This document shows, piece by piece, positions 7,623 to 14,637 of a stretch of 18,700 nucleotides of DNA. The notes under the pieces were generated by a model. It was not told the origin of the DNA. It worked only from the letters and a program-made list of their open reading frames with translations, and searched no databases. A program made the translations under genes and the position numbers. Numbering within the stretch: position 1 is the first letter of the stretch; each line of letters starts with the position of its first letter. This DNA is from Treponema sp. (GTDB taxonomy: Bacteria; Spirochaetota; Spirochaetia; Treponematales; Breznakiellaceae): the NCBI GenBank assembly GCA_031264395.1, contig JAISEB010000331.1:1-18700 (forward strand), read 5' to 3'.

Positions 7623-8093
7623 ATGCCGAAGTCAGAATTGGTAAAATGGTCTGCAACATATTCTGTAGGTATAAAGCTGATTGACGATCAGCATAAGGGA
7701 TTGTTGAATTTGGTTAACGATCTATTCAATCATGTCAGCAGCGATGAGGCGACGGAAAGGGCTTATTTTCAGAAGGTGATTCAAACGGCTGTTAATTATG
7801 TAAAGGTTCATTTTGCTACCGAAGAAAAGATAATGTTAGCCACTAAATTCCCGGGCTATGCGGAACACAAAAAGGCCCACGATACTTTTGTGCTGACCGT
7901 GGTGGACAATATACGGGACTTCGAAGCGGGGAAAAAATTCACCCTCGCGGGGTTCACCAGATTCTTAAAAGATTGGGTTTTGACCCATATCGCTATTATG
8001 GATAAACAATATTTCACCTATTTTAAGAATATTGCCACCCGAAAGTCGGATGGAAGGCTGACTATTAATCGGGGAGACGTGCGGCACGGCTAA
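7623..8093 (+). CDS. Bacteriohemerythrin (single-domain O2-binding protein)
   Basis: The 156-residue protein carries the complete diiron ligand set of hemerythrins: His24 (DDQHK), His63 and Glu67 (HFATEE), His82 and His86 (HKKAH), His122 (LTHI) and Asp127 (IMDKQY). It is a free-standing four-helix domain without signal peptide or receptor domain, so it should act in the cytoplasm. There it may bind oxygen reversibly for scavenging, sensing or delivery, which fits a motile anaerobe that meets oxygen gradients. The start is ATG at 7623, with GAGGT three bases upstream, a short spacing. It has its own promoter and structured leader. The C-terminal tail after about residue 135 is basic and outside the family core. 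Family call is very sure; physiological role is inferred. Confidence 0.96.
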   Translation: MPKSELVKWSATYSVGIKLIDDQHKGLLNLVNDLFNHVSSDEATERAYFQKVIQTAVNYVKVHFATEEKIMLATKFPGYAEHKKAHDTFVLTVVDNIRDFEAGKKFTLAGFTRFLKDWVLTHIAIMDKQYFTYFKNIATRKSDGRLTINRGDVRHG

Positions 8094-8109
8094 AAACGCC
8101 CTGAATATT

Positions 8110-8132
8110 CCGAATACAGGCCTGTTTATCGG
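8110..8132. repeat. Palindromic hairpin with an ACAGGCCTGT core, downstream of the hemerythrin gene
   Basis: CCGAATACAGG and CCTGTTTATCGG form an imperfect palindrome 17 bases after the hemerythrin stop. TATTTT follows, so it may help end that transcript. The ACAGGCCTGTTTAT core also occurs at 17559-17583 (minus strand), and a variant lies at 18346-18365. Each copy has different but self-complementary arms. The rest of 8094-8260 shows no gene. Confidence 0.5.
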
Positions 8133-8260
8133 TATTTTGCAGGGTATTAACCCAGACTTTCGAATAAATTCGTCTTATCCGTCTGTTTATACTGATACTG
8201 AAAGCATAACCGTACCCGCTCTGATTTTCCTGCCAAAATGCTTCATTTAAAGTGTTACCG

Positions 8261-9511
8261 CAGCGCGAACGCGTTAAAAATTCTTAGGAAATAGGCGCCG
8301 AAGCCTCTGTTTGATCGACGAATCCCGATTGGAATAACAAGCGCTCAAGGTATTGTTCGGACCAGGCCATTTGTTTGATTCTACTGGCAATGCTTCTCTT
8401 TGAATCGGTATCCGATCGTGCCAGGGAAAGCGCGATTTTTCGGATGAACGCTCTATTCTCCGGCCCATTGCCGCTCTTTATCCGGCAGGCATCCTCCCCA
8501 AACGCGACAGCAAGAACATAATGCAGGGAATGCTCGATACCCCAGTGAGCACGAATGCTCGTTCCAAACACGACCGGGTCGGCAGGGAGACTTGAGATAT
8601 AATACCGCAGTTCGGTTGTGGTCGTCCCGCCGACCGTACGGATGGATTCAACCACGCCTATGGATTTGATCGTATTCCAGGCCGGATGAGCGGCAACTAA
8701 CCAGGAAACATCATCGGTTACGGCATGGTTCCGCCGTTCCTGCCGTCCGTGATCGACATCAAAGGTACTGCCGGTCTTAATCAGGGGGTCCGGGTGGGTA
8801 AAATCAATGCCGGCAAAGTACGTTTTAACATCGTCATAGAGTGTTTCCTGATTCTCCTTGAGAGAGAACACGTAATCGGCTCCCGTATCGACTAGCTGGT
8901 TGGCTATTTTATACGGGCAGCCCATGGCGTCTATGGTCACGATACACCTCTTGAGAGCTATCATCTCCAACAAGGTCGGTATCACCGTGATTGCATTACT
9001 CTTTTCCCCGGTTTTTACCTGGGCAAATACCAACCGGTTCTCGGTAGCCCAGACGCTCACCAGGTGGATGCTTTGCCCTCTGTTCGAGGATTGAAGCTTC
9101 CCCGGACGGTTTTCCCGTCTATGGCGATGACTTCCCGTTTTATCGCCCGTACCCAGGCCATAAAACAACGTTCGATCTCCCGGCTGTCCAGTCGGTTAAA
9201 GACCCGCCGGTATACATCGTGCGAGGGAATACCATTGTTCAGGGGGAGAAACTGTTGCAGCCCGGCTGCTTTGGTTGTTCCGTACAGTTCGATGTCTTCC
9301 CACCCTGTGGCGAAGGCCATCACGGCCCCAAGGGTGATGACGATAACTTCGATGAGGGGATAGCATTTCTTTCTTTCGATCCGTGGGTCTTTGATGTCGT
9401 TAAAAAAGTTGATTATAGGCGGTCTGGTTTCTGGGCTCATTATTACCTCCAATCCCACCTCTATCGGCTTTTTTATCCCTTCTTTACCTCTTTTTTAATG
9501 CGCTCGCCCTG
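8261..9511 (-). mobile_element. ISAs1-family insertion sequence, 1251 bp
   Basis: Terminal inverted repeats match at 17 of 20 positions: CAGCGCGAACGCGTTAAAAA at 8261-8280, and the complement of 9492-9511 reads CAGGGCGAGCGCATTAAAAA. The inside is filled by a transposase of the ISAs1 family, and the size is normal for that family. ISAs1 elements usually duplicate 8-10 bp of target; the flanks here (ending GTTACCG, starting GCATGGTG) show no such duplication. The right end lies 14 bp before the -35 box of the xanthine dehydrogenase promoter. Confidence 0.88.
8284..9440 (-). pseudogene. ISAs1-family (DDE) transposase, split by a frameshift
   Basis: Two overlapping minus-strand frames together make one transposase. 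The N-terminal part (about 127 residues) contains the first catalytic aspartate in VIAIDGKTVRGSF and ends at a TGA near 9057. The C-terminal part resumes in the -1 frame at IHLVSVWATENRLV near 9065-9085. It contains VTIDAMG (second Asp) and AHWGIEHSLHY (catalytic Glu), ending at TAA 8284. Joining needs one extra base around GGGCAAAGC. That sequence is not a standard slippery heptamer, so a one-base deletion is more likely than programmed frameshifting. The start is taken as ATG at 9440, with GGAGG five bases upstream, rather than the GTG at 9458. The element may move only if a complete copy elsewhere supplies transposase. Confidence 0.85.
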
Positions 9512-9525
9512 GCATGGTGCTTACC

Positions 9526-9554
9526 TTGACTAAACAAAAATACAGTATTATACT
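9526..9554 (+). promoter_or_regulatory. Promoter of the xanthine dehydrogenase gene
   Basis: TTGACT (9526-9531) and TATACT (9549-9554), 17 bases apart, match the sigma-70 consensus at five of six positions each. Transcription would start near 9561, only about 8 bases before the ATG, and no Shine-Dalgarno sequence fits in that leader. Confidence 0.75.
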
Positions 9555-9568
9555 AAATTATATTTCAT

Positions 9569-12184
9569 ATGGATCAATGGCAAAACGATGCCAAAATGGC
9601 TGTTTTTACGGTAAACGGGGAACAGGTCCAGGGCAAAATTGACAAAAAACTTCTTGATTTTCTACGGCGGGATCTCCGTCTGACCGCCGCCAAAAACGGC
9701 TGCGGTTCCGGGGCCTGTGGCGCTTGTACGGTACTCGTGGACGGGAAGCCGGTTCGTTCCTGTATTACCCCTTTAAGCAAGGTCGAAGGGAAAAACATTG
9801 TTACCGTCGAGGGCCTTTCGGCTCGTGAAAAGGACGTTTACGCTTTCGCCTTTGCCGAGGCGGGAGCGGTACAGTGCGGCTTTTGCATTCCCGGCATGGT
9901 GTTAAGCGCCAAGGCCCTCCTTGATAGTAACAACAACCCCGATGAGGAAGCGATCCGTAAGGCGATTCGCCCTAATATTTGCCGCTGTACGGGTTATAAA
10001 AAAATAGTTGAGGCCATAGCGATAGCGGCCCGGCTCTTCAGGGAGAATGCTCCGCCCGTTGTGAGGTGTTTTACCGGCGCTATGGGTGAGAGCATGCACC
10101 GGATCGATGCGGCGGTAAAGACCCTGGGTACCGGTAAATACGTTGACGATCTTGAGTTTGAGGGGATGCTCCACGCCTCGGCGATCCGCCCTGGTTATCC
10201 CCGCGCCAAAATAATGAAAATCGACGCCTCGGCGGCCCTGGCGCACCCTGACTGCGTCGCGGTACTGACTGCGAAAGATGTACCGGGTAATATCAAAATC
10301 GGCCATCTGGCTTTTATCTCCGACCATGACGTGATGATCGCCGAGGGAGGAATTACCCATTTTATCGGCGACGCTACGGCGCTTGTGGTCTGCAAACATC
10401 GGGAAAATCTTGATGAGGTGAAAGCTCTGGTGAAAATTGACTGCGAAATTCTGGAACCCTTAACCAGCCCCCAGGCGGCAATGGCGGAGGGCGCGCCGCT
10501 TATTCACAATAAACAAAAAAATATCCTCTCCCATGAGCATCTGGTGCGGGGCGATGCCGATAAAATCCTGGCAAAATCAGAATACGTGGTAAGCCGCCGT
10601 TACTCGCTTCCTTTTACCGAGCACGCCTTTATGGAACCTGAATGCGCAATCGCCACACCTGAAGACGAGGATGGAATGGCCCTCTATTCCGCCGGACAGA
10701 GCATTTTCGATGAGCAGCGGGAATGTTCCCGGATGCTGGGGATACCGCCTGAAAAGTTACACGTTATGGGTCAGCTTGTAGGCGGAGGATTCGGCGGGAA
10801 AGAAGACATGAGCGTTCAGCATCACGCCTGCCTTGCCGCGAGGATTCTCCAAAAACCGGTAAAAGTACTCCTCTCCCGGCAGGAAAGCATAAACCTCCAC
10901 CCTAAACGGCACGCAATGGAATTGGAATTTACTACCGGCTGCGACAAGAACGGCAAACTTACCGCCATGAAGGCCACCCTGGTTTCTGATACCGGCGCTT
11001 ACGCCAGTCTTGGCGGACCGGTTCTACAGCGGGCCTGCACCCACGCCGCCGGGCCTTACAATTACCAGGTGATCGACATTGACGGCAAGGCGGTGTATAC
11101 CAACAACATTCCCGGCGGCGCTTTCCGGGGCTTCGGCGTGCCCCAGAGCAATTTTGCCACTGAGAGCAACCTTAATCTCTTAGCCGAAATGGCCGGCCTC
11201 AGTCCCTGGGAGATACGGTTCCGCAACGCCATACGGCCCGGCCAGGTACTGCCCAACGGTCAGATCGCCGGCGCCGACACGGAGCTTGAAGCCTGTCTCC
11301 TTACGGCAAAGGACATTTACGAAAAGGCCCGGGCCGGGGGCAGGTACGTCGGCATTGCCTGTGCCTTTAAGAATTCGGGCGTCGGCGTGGGCCTGCCCGA
11401 TTTGGGCCGCTGTATTTTTTCGGTGGAGCCGGGGGGGAAAATCCACATCAGGACCAGCGCCGCCTGTATCGGTCAGGGGCTTGCCACAGTCCTTATCCAT
11501 ATCGCCTGTGAAACACTAGGCCTTCCGCCGGAGCGTTTTTTCGTTGAGCCGCCCGACACAAAACGTACTCCCAATTCGGGAACTACTACCGCGTCCAGAC
11601 AGTCGCTGTTTACCGGTGAGGCCGCCCGACAGTCGGCGCTGAAACTGAAAGAGGCGCTGGATAAAGCCGGAGGCGATCTTTCCCGCCTTGAGGGAAGGGA
11701 ATTCTACGGCGAATATTCAGGCGTTACCGATCCTATGGGCAGCGATAAACCTAATCCGGTAAGCCATATTGCCTACGGTTATGCTGTTACCATGGCGATT
11801 CTCAATGCCGACGGAAAGGTAGAGCGGCTCATTGCCGTTTATGATATCGGTTCGGTGGTGAATCCAAAATCCGCCGAGGGCCAGATCGAGGGCGGTCTTC
11901 TCATGGGTATGGGCTACGCCCTTACCGAAGACTTTCCCATGGAGGGAGGTTACCCCAAGGCGAAGTATGGAACCCTGGGGCTGATCCGGGCTACCGACGC
12001 GCCGCCAATGGAAATTATTTTTGTGAACCCCCAAAATCCGCTGCCTATAGCCTATGGCGTGAAGGGTGTGGGAGAGCTGGCCACCATTCCGGTGACCTCC
12101 GCCATTGCCGGCGCTTATTACGCGAAAGATAAAAAATTCCGCTCTCGGCTTCCGCTGGAAGATACGTTCTACAAAAAGGGATAA
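9569..12184 (+). CDS. Xanthine dehydrogenase-family molybdenum hydroxylase, fused [2Fe-2S] and Mo subunits (selenium-dependent type)
   Basis: The 871-residue protein joins two [2Fe-2S] domains to a molybdopterin domain. Ligands of the plant-type cluster are Cys45, 50, 53 and 65, and those of the second cluster are Cys103, 106, 138 and 140, all present. The Mo domain begins near residue 165, with GGGFGGKED (405-413) contacting the cofactor and catalytic Glu836 in GVGEL near the end. No FAD domain is fused or adjacent. This fusion and length fit the selenium-dependent xanthine dehydrogenase type (TIGR03311-like, related to E. coli XdhD), which hydroxylates xanthine or other purines in anaerobes. 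No in-frame selenocysteine is involved; selenium in that type is a labile cofactor. ATG 9569 and the internal ATG 9596 (MAVFTVNG) are both possible starts; neither has a Shine-Dalgarno sequence. A regulator gene follows 16 bases later. Confidence 0.9.
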   Translation: MDQWQNDAKMAVFTVNGEQVQGKIDKKLLDFLRRDLRLTAAKNGCGSGACGACTVLVDGKPVRSCITPLSKVEGKNIVTVEGLSAREKDVYAFAFAEAGAVQCGFCIPGMVLSAKALLDSNNNPDEEAIRKAIRPNICRCTGYKKIVEAIAIAARLFRENAPPVVRCFTGAMGESMHRIDAAVKTLGTGKYVDDLEFEGMLHASAIRPGYPRAKIMKIDASAALAHPDCVAVLTAKDVPGNIKIGHLAFISDHDVMIAEGGITHFIGDATALVVCKHRENLDEVKALVKIDCEILEPLTSPQAAMAEGAPLIHNKQKNILSHEHLVRGDADKILAKSEYVVSRRYSLPFTEHAFMEPECAIATPEDEDGMALYSAGQSIFDEQRECSRMLGIPPEKLHVMGQLVGGGFGGKEDMSVQHHACLAARILQKPVKVLLSRQESINLHPKRHAMELEFTTGCDKNGKLTAMKATLVSDTGAYASLGGPVLQRACTHAAGPYNYQVIDIDGKAVYTNNIPGGAFRGFGVPQSNFATESNLNLLAEMAGLSPWEIRFRNAIRPGQVLPNGQIAGADTELEACLLTAKDIYEKARAGGRYVGIACAFKNSGVGVGLPDLGRCIFSVEPGGKIHIRTSAACIGQGLATVLIHIACETLGLPPERFFVEPPDTKRTPNSGTTTASRQSLFTGEAARQSALKLKEALDKAGGDLSRLEGREFYGEYSGVTDPMGSDKPNPVSHIAYGYAVTMAILNADGKVERLIAVYDIGSVVNPKSAEGQIEGGLLMGMGYALTEDFPMEGGYPKAKYGTLGLIRATDAPPMEIIFVNPQNPLPIAYGVKGVGELATIPVTSAIAGAYYAKDKKFRSRLPLEDTFYKKG

Positions 12185-12200
12185 GAGTCAGGGCTTTATT

Positions 12201-12881
12201 GTGGCAAGGCGAAAAAATCAGGTGAAAAATAATCCTTCCGGAAAGCTTTCCCCGGCGGATCGGCGGATCATCGATTCTTACAAAACAACCATGGAAGGTC
12301 TCGCCTCCTACTATGGAGAAGCTTTTGAGTATGTGTTACACGATCTTATCGATCTCGATCATTCTATTATAAAGATCATTAATGGTTTTCATTCAGGCCG
12401 TAAAGAAGGAGCGCCTATCACGGATCTGGCCCTTTCCATGCTGGAACAGATCCGGAAAAATGACGCCTCCAGGCCGTTCGTCAGCTATACATCCAAAAAC
12501 AAGTACGGGAAGCCGGTTCGTTCCACTACCATCGTGATATTCGGAGAAAAACAACAGGCCATCGGCATGCTCTGCATTAACCTCTATCTTGATAGCCCTA
12601 TAAGTTCGTTCTTGCAGAATTTTTCCCTTGTCCTCCAATCGGATTTTGTCACCGAGAATTTCACCAGCGATTCCGACGAGCTTATCGCCCGTTCACTGGA
12701 GAAAGTTAAAAACGAGGTGCAAATGGACGACACGGTGCCCCAGTATCTGAAGAACAAGGAAATTGTAACCATCCTTTATCATCAGGGGATCTTCAAGCTG
12801 AAAAACGCGGTACAGCTTATTTCGGAAGATCTGAAAATTTCCAAAAATACGGTATATCTTCATATCCGCGGTTTAGGATAA
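12201..12881 (+). CDS. YheO-like PAS/helix-turn-helix transcriptional regulator
   Basis: The protein (about 226 residues) has the YheO-family PAS-like sensor domain, recognised from EYVLHDLIDLDHSIIKIING, SGRKEGAPITD and KPVRSTTIVIF...GMLCINLYLD. A C-terminal helix-turn-helix follows (LKNAVQLISEDLKISKNTVYLHIRGLG). Family members sense small ligands and control nearby catabolic genes. Its place 16 bases downstream of the xanthine dehydrogenase, on the same strand, suggests it regulates purine use, which is an inference. I take GTG at 12201 as start, because an AGGG lies upstream and the homologous part begins soon after. An ATG at 12105 would add 32 residues overlapping the previous gene and looks non-native. 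Confidence 0.88.
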   Translation: MARRKNQVKNNPSGKLSPADRRIIDSYKTTMEGLASYYGEAFEYVLHDLIDLDHSIIKIINGFHSGRKEGAPITDLALSMLEQIRKNDASRPFVSYTSKNKYGKPVRSTTIVIFGEKQQAIGMLCINLYLDSPISSFLQNFSLVLQSDFVTENFTSDSDELIARSLEKVKNEVQMDDTVPQYLKNKEIVTILYHQGIFKLKNAVQLISEDLKISKNTVYLHIRGLG

Positions 12882-13016
12882 CAAAACTATGGCTTACCCG
12901 GTGATTTTTGCGGTATATGCGGCTGATCCGTAGCGCCGTTTCATTGTCGGCGATGGCTGGTCAAACGCCTGCCGCTGAGCGGCGGTAATAGACCGCCACG
13001 TGGTACTTTCTGCACC
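12882..13016. terminator. Convergent spacer with stacked GC-rich stems
   Basis: Between the convergent regulator gene and folD lie GGCGGT/ACCGCC (12981-12986 with 12992-12997), GCCGC/GCGGC (12971-12983), the palindrome CCACGTGG (12996-13003) and GCACCC/GGGTGC (13012-13017 with 13021-13026, overlapping the folD stop). None has a proper T run, so intrinsic termination is only a possibility, perhaps assisted by Rho. Confidence 0.35.
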
Positions 13017-13874
13017 CTACGGGTGCGCCACGAAACTCCGCGCCGCTTCGATCACGTGCTGAATAGTCACGAAGGTGGTAACCGCGCCCACGCCTCCGGG
13101 TACCGGGGTAATCGCTTTGACGACAGGCTCCGCTTCGGCAAACTTTACGTCCCCGCAAAGGCCTCCGTCTTCCTTTACGTGGATGCCCACGTCGATCACC
13201 GTCTGGCCTTCCCGAAAGTATTCGCCGGTTAGGGTCTCCGCTTTTCCGGCGGCGACAATCACGATCTCTCCCTCCCGCACCACGGAGGGCAGGTCCTTTG
13301 TTTTGGTATGGCAGATGGTAACCGTGGCGTCTTTGTGCATCAGCATCATCGCCACGGGCCGCCCGATTACCATGCTACGGCCCACAACGGTAACCCGCTT
13401 ACCCGCCGGGTCTATGCCGTAGTGGGCAAGGATCGACATGCAGGCTTCGGCGGTGCAGGGCGGGAAGCCCATACTGATATTGGCGAACACCCCGGCCAGC
13501 GACCCGCCGGTGATGCCGTCTATGTCTTTTTCAGGCAACAGCGCCGCGCGGACCGTGTTGTCGTCGATGTGTTTGGGCAGGGGCCGGAAGATCAGCGCCC
13601 CGTGAACGTTCCTGTCGGCGTTCACCTCGTGAATAACATCAAGAAGCTGCTCCCCGGCCGCATCCGCCTGAAGCACATAGTGTTTTACGGCAACGCCCAC
13701 GGAAGCGCAACGCTTCACCGCGCCCCTTTCGTAGGAAATATCATCGTCCCTTTCGCCGAGCCGGATTATCCCCAGGGTAGGCGTAACGCCTTTAGCCTTG
13801 AGAGCCTCCACATCCTTCTTCATGGTTTCCACCAGCGCGTCAACCACTTCTTTTCCTTTTAGTACCTGTGCCAT
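13017..13874 (-). CDS. folD: Methylene-THF dehydrogenase FolD, apparently without cyclohydrolase activity
   Basis: The 285-residue protein is FolD by fold and length. It has the GxRDDxxxY entry (40-48), PEKDIDG (114-120, with the conserved Asp119), the Rossmann motif VVGRSMVIGRP and the C-terminal TPVPGGVGAVT. It converts 5,10-methylene-THF and 5,10-methenyl-THF into each other with NAD(P). Ungapped alignment with human MTHFD1 from the GxRDD motif puts Ala52 at the catalytic Lys56 and Phe96 at Gln100. Both are needed for the cyclohydrolase step, so the enzyme is probably dehydrogenase-only, as in yeast Mtd1. FchA is encoded just upstream (11-base gap, SD AGGAGG overlapping its stop) and can supply the missing reaction. 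It is the last gene of the folate run. Confidence 0.93.
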   Translation of the reverse strand: MAQVLKGKEVVDALVETMKKDVEALKAKGVTPTLGIIRLGERDDDISYERGAVKRCASVGVAVKHYVLQADAAGEQLLDVIHEVNADRNVHGALIFRPLPKHIDDNTVRAALLPEKDIDGITGGSLAGVFANISMGFPPCTAEACMSILAHYGIDPAGKRVTVVGRSMVIGRPVAMMLMHKDATVTICHTKTKDLPSVVREGEIVIVAAGKAETLTGEYFREGQTVIDVGIHVKEDGGLCGDVKFAEAEPVVKAITPVPGGVGAVTTFVTIQHVIEAARSFVAHP

Positions 13875-13885
13875 TACGGCCTCCT

Positions 13886-14515
13886 TTATCTGAGCCGCGC
13901 TTTTACCCCGGTGAAAACAGCGTCGGCCTTTGCCTCGTATTCGGCGAGCAGCCGGTCGGCGTCGGCGTTAAGTTTTTCCGCATAGGTGCGGTCCTTCATC
14001 GCTTTTGTATTGATAAAGACGTTGAGGCTTGCGCCGACAAGGGCCGCCTTGCAGAAGGCAGCGCCCACCCCGGCGTCGCTTACCGCCAGCTTCGAACCCT
14101 TTGCCGCAAAGCCCTCGATAACGTCGATGGCCTCGGCGCATCTTTTCATGATCTCGAAAGGCGGCGCCGCGGCGCCGCGCAGGGCCGCTTCCATGACGAG
14201 ATCTTTCTCCGCCTGCTGTTCCGGCGTGTAAGCGGACAGGCTGTAAGCCCTTGCGAGGGGGGCAAAATCCTCGGCGTCCCTGTCGATAAGGCGGAGCAGC
14301 GCGTCTTGTAACTCGTCGGACTTTCTTTTCAGTTCGATAATTTCGGCCTCGACTTCGGCGTACTTTTTCTTGCCGACGGTAAGGCTCCCGACCATGTTTC
14401 CCAGCGCCGCGCCAATCGCACCTGTTAATGCGGAAGCGCCGCCGCCGCCCGGCACCGGCTCTTTGGAGGCAAGGACGCCGATAAAATCGGGAATTGTTTT
14501 AGTTGAAATGGACAT
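13886..14515 (-). CDS. fchA: Methenyl-THF cyclohydrolase / formimino-THF cyclodeaminase family protein FchA
   Basis: The 209-residue protein belongs to the cyclodeaminase/cyclohydrolase family. Its marker is SKEPVPGGGGASALTGAIG (17-35), followed by ALGNMVGSLTVGKKKY and a helical remainder with KLAVSDAGVGAAFCKAAL. Members either open 5,10-methenyl-THF to 10-formyl-THF or release ammonia from formimino-THF. Beside fhs and a FolD without cyclohydrolase residues, the cyclohydrolase role is the natural reading. A second role in purine or histidine breakdown remains open, since xanthine dehydrogenase is nearby. The start is ATG at 14515, with AAGGA seven bases upstream. The leader is a repeat-rich 122-bp gap after fhs. 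Confidence 0.9.
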   Translation of the reverse strand: MSISTKTIPDFIGVLASKEPVPGGGGASALTGAIGAALGNMVGSLTVGKKKYAEVEAEIIELKRKSDELQDALLRLIDRDAEDFAPLARAYSLSAYTPEQQAEKDLVMEAALRGAAAPPFEIMKRCAEAIDVIEGFAAKGSKLAVSDAGVGAAFCKAALVGASLNVFINTKAMKDRTYAEKLNADADRLLAEYEAKADAVFTGVKARLR

Positions 14516-14534
14516 TGCGTTTCCTTAAAAAATA

Positions 14535-14627
14535 CGCCGGTTTATGTTCGGTCATATAAACATATAAACGCATAAACCTAAACGCGCAAACTGTTAAACG
14601 TATAAATCATAAACACATAAACCGGCG
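14535..14627. repeat. Large stem-loop with ATAAAC repeats between fhs and fchA
   Basis: CGCCGGTTTATGT (14535-14547) and ACATAAACCGGCG (14615-14627) are a perfect 13-bp inverted repeat. The 67 bases between them hold repeated ATAAAC or TAAAC words, several at an 8-base step (GTTTAT words in the mRNA sense). In mRNA the 3' arm is followed at once by TATTTTTT and then the fchA ribosome site. It could be an attenuator, a processing or stability element, or a mobile repeat. Confidence 0.55.
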
Positions 14628-14637
14628 GCACGCCGTT

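Noticed and set aside
7336..7659. Minus-strand frame of 107 codons across the gap and the start of the hemerythrin gene
   Set aside because: It runs antisense to a strong promoter and a certain gene, covers several hairpins, and looks like no known protein.
9057..9085. Programmed -1 frameshift in the ISAs1 transposase
   Set aside because: The GGGCAAAG context is not a standard slippery heptamer and no stimulating stem is evident; a deletion is simpler.
12105..12200. Upstream ATG start for the YheO-like regulator
   Set aside because: It would overlap the xanthine dehydrogenase by 80 bases and add basic, unconserved residues.
13308..13862. Plus-strand frame of 184 codons inside folD
   Set aside because: Antisense shadow of a clear folD gene, without protein-like features.
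14556..14621. ATAAAC words as a CRISPR array
   Set aside because: Units are only 6-8 bases with no spacers of uniform length and no cas genes.
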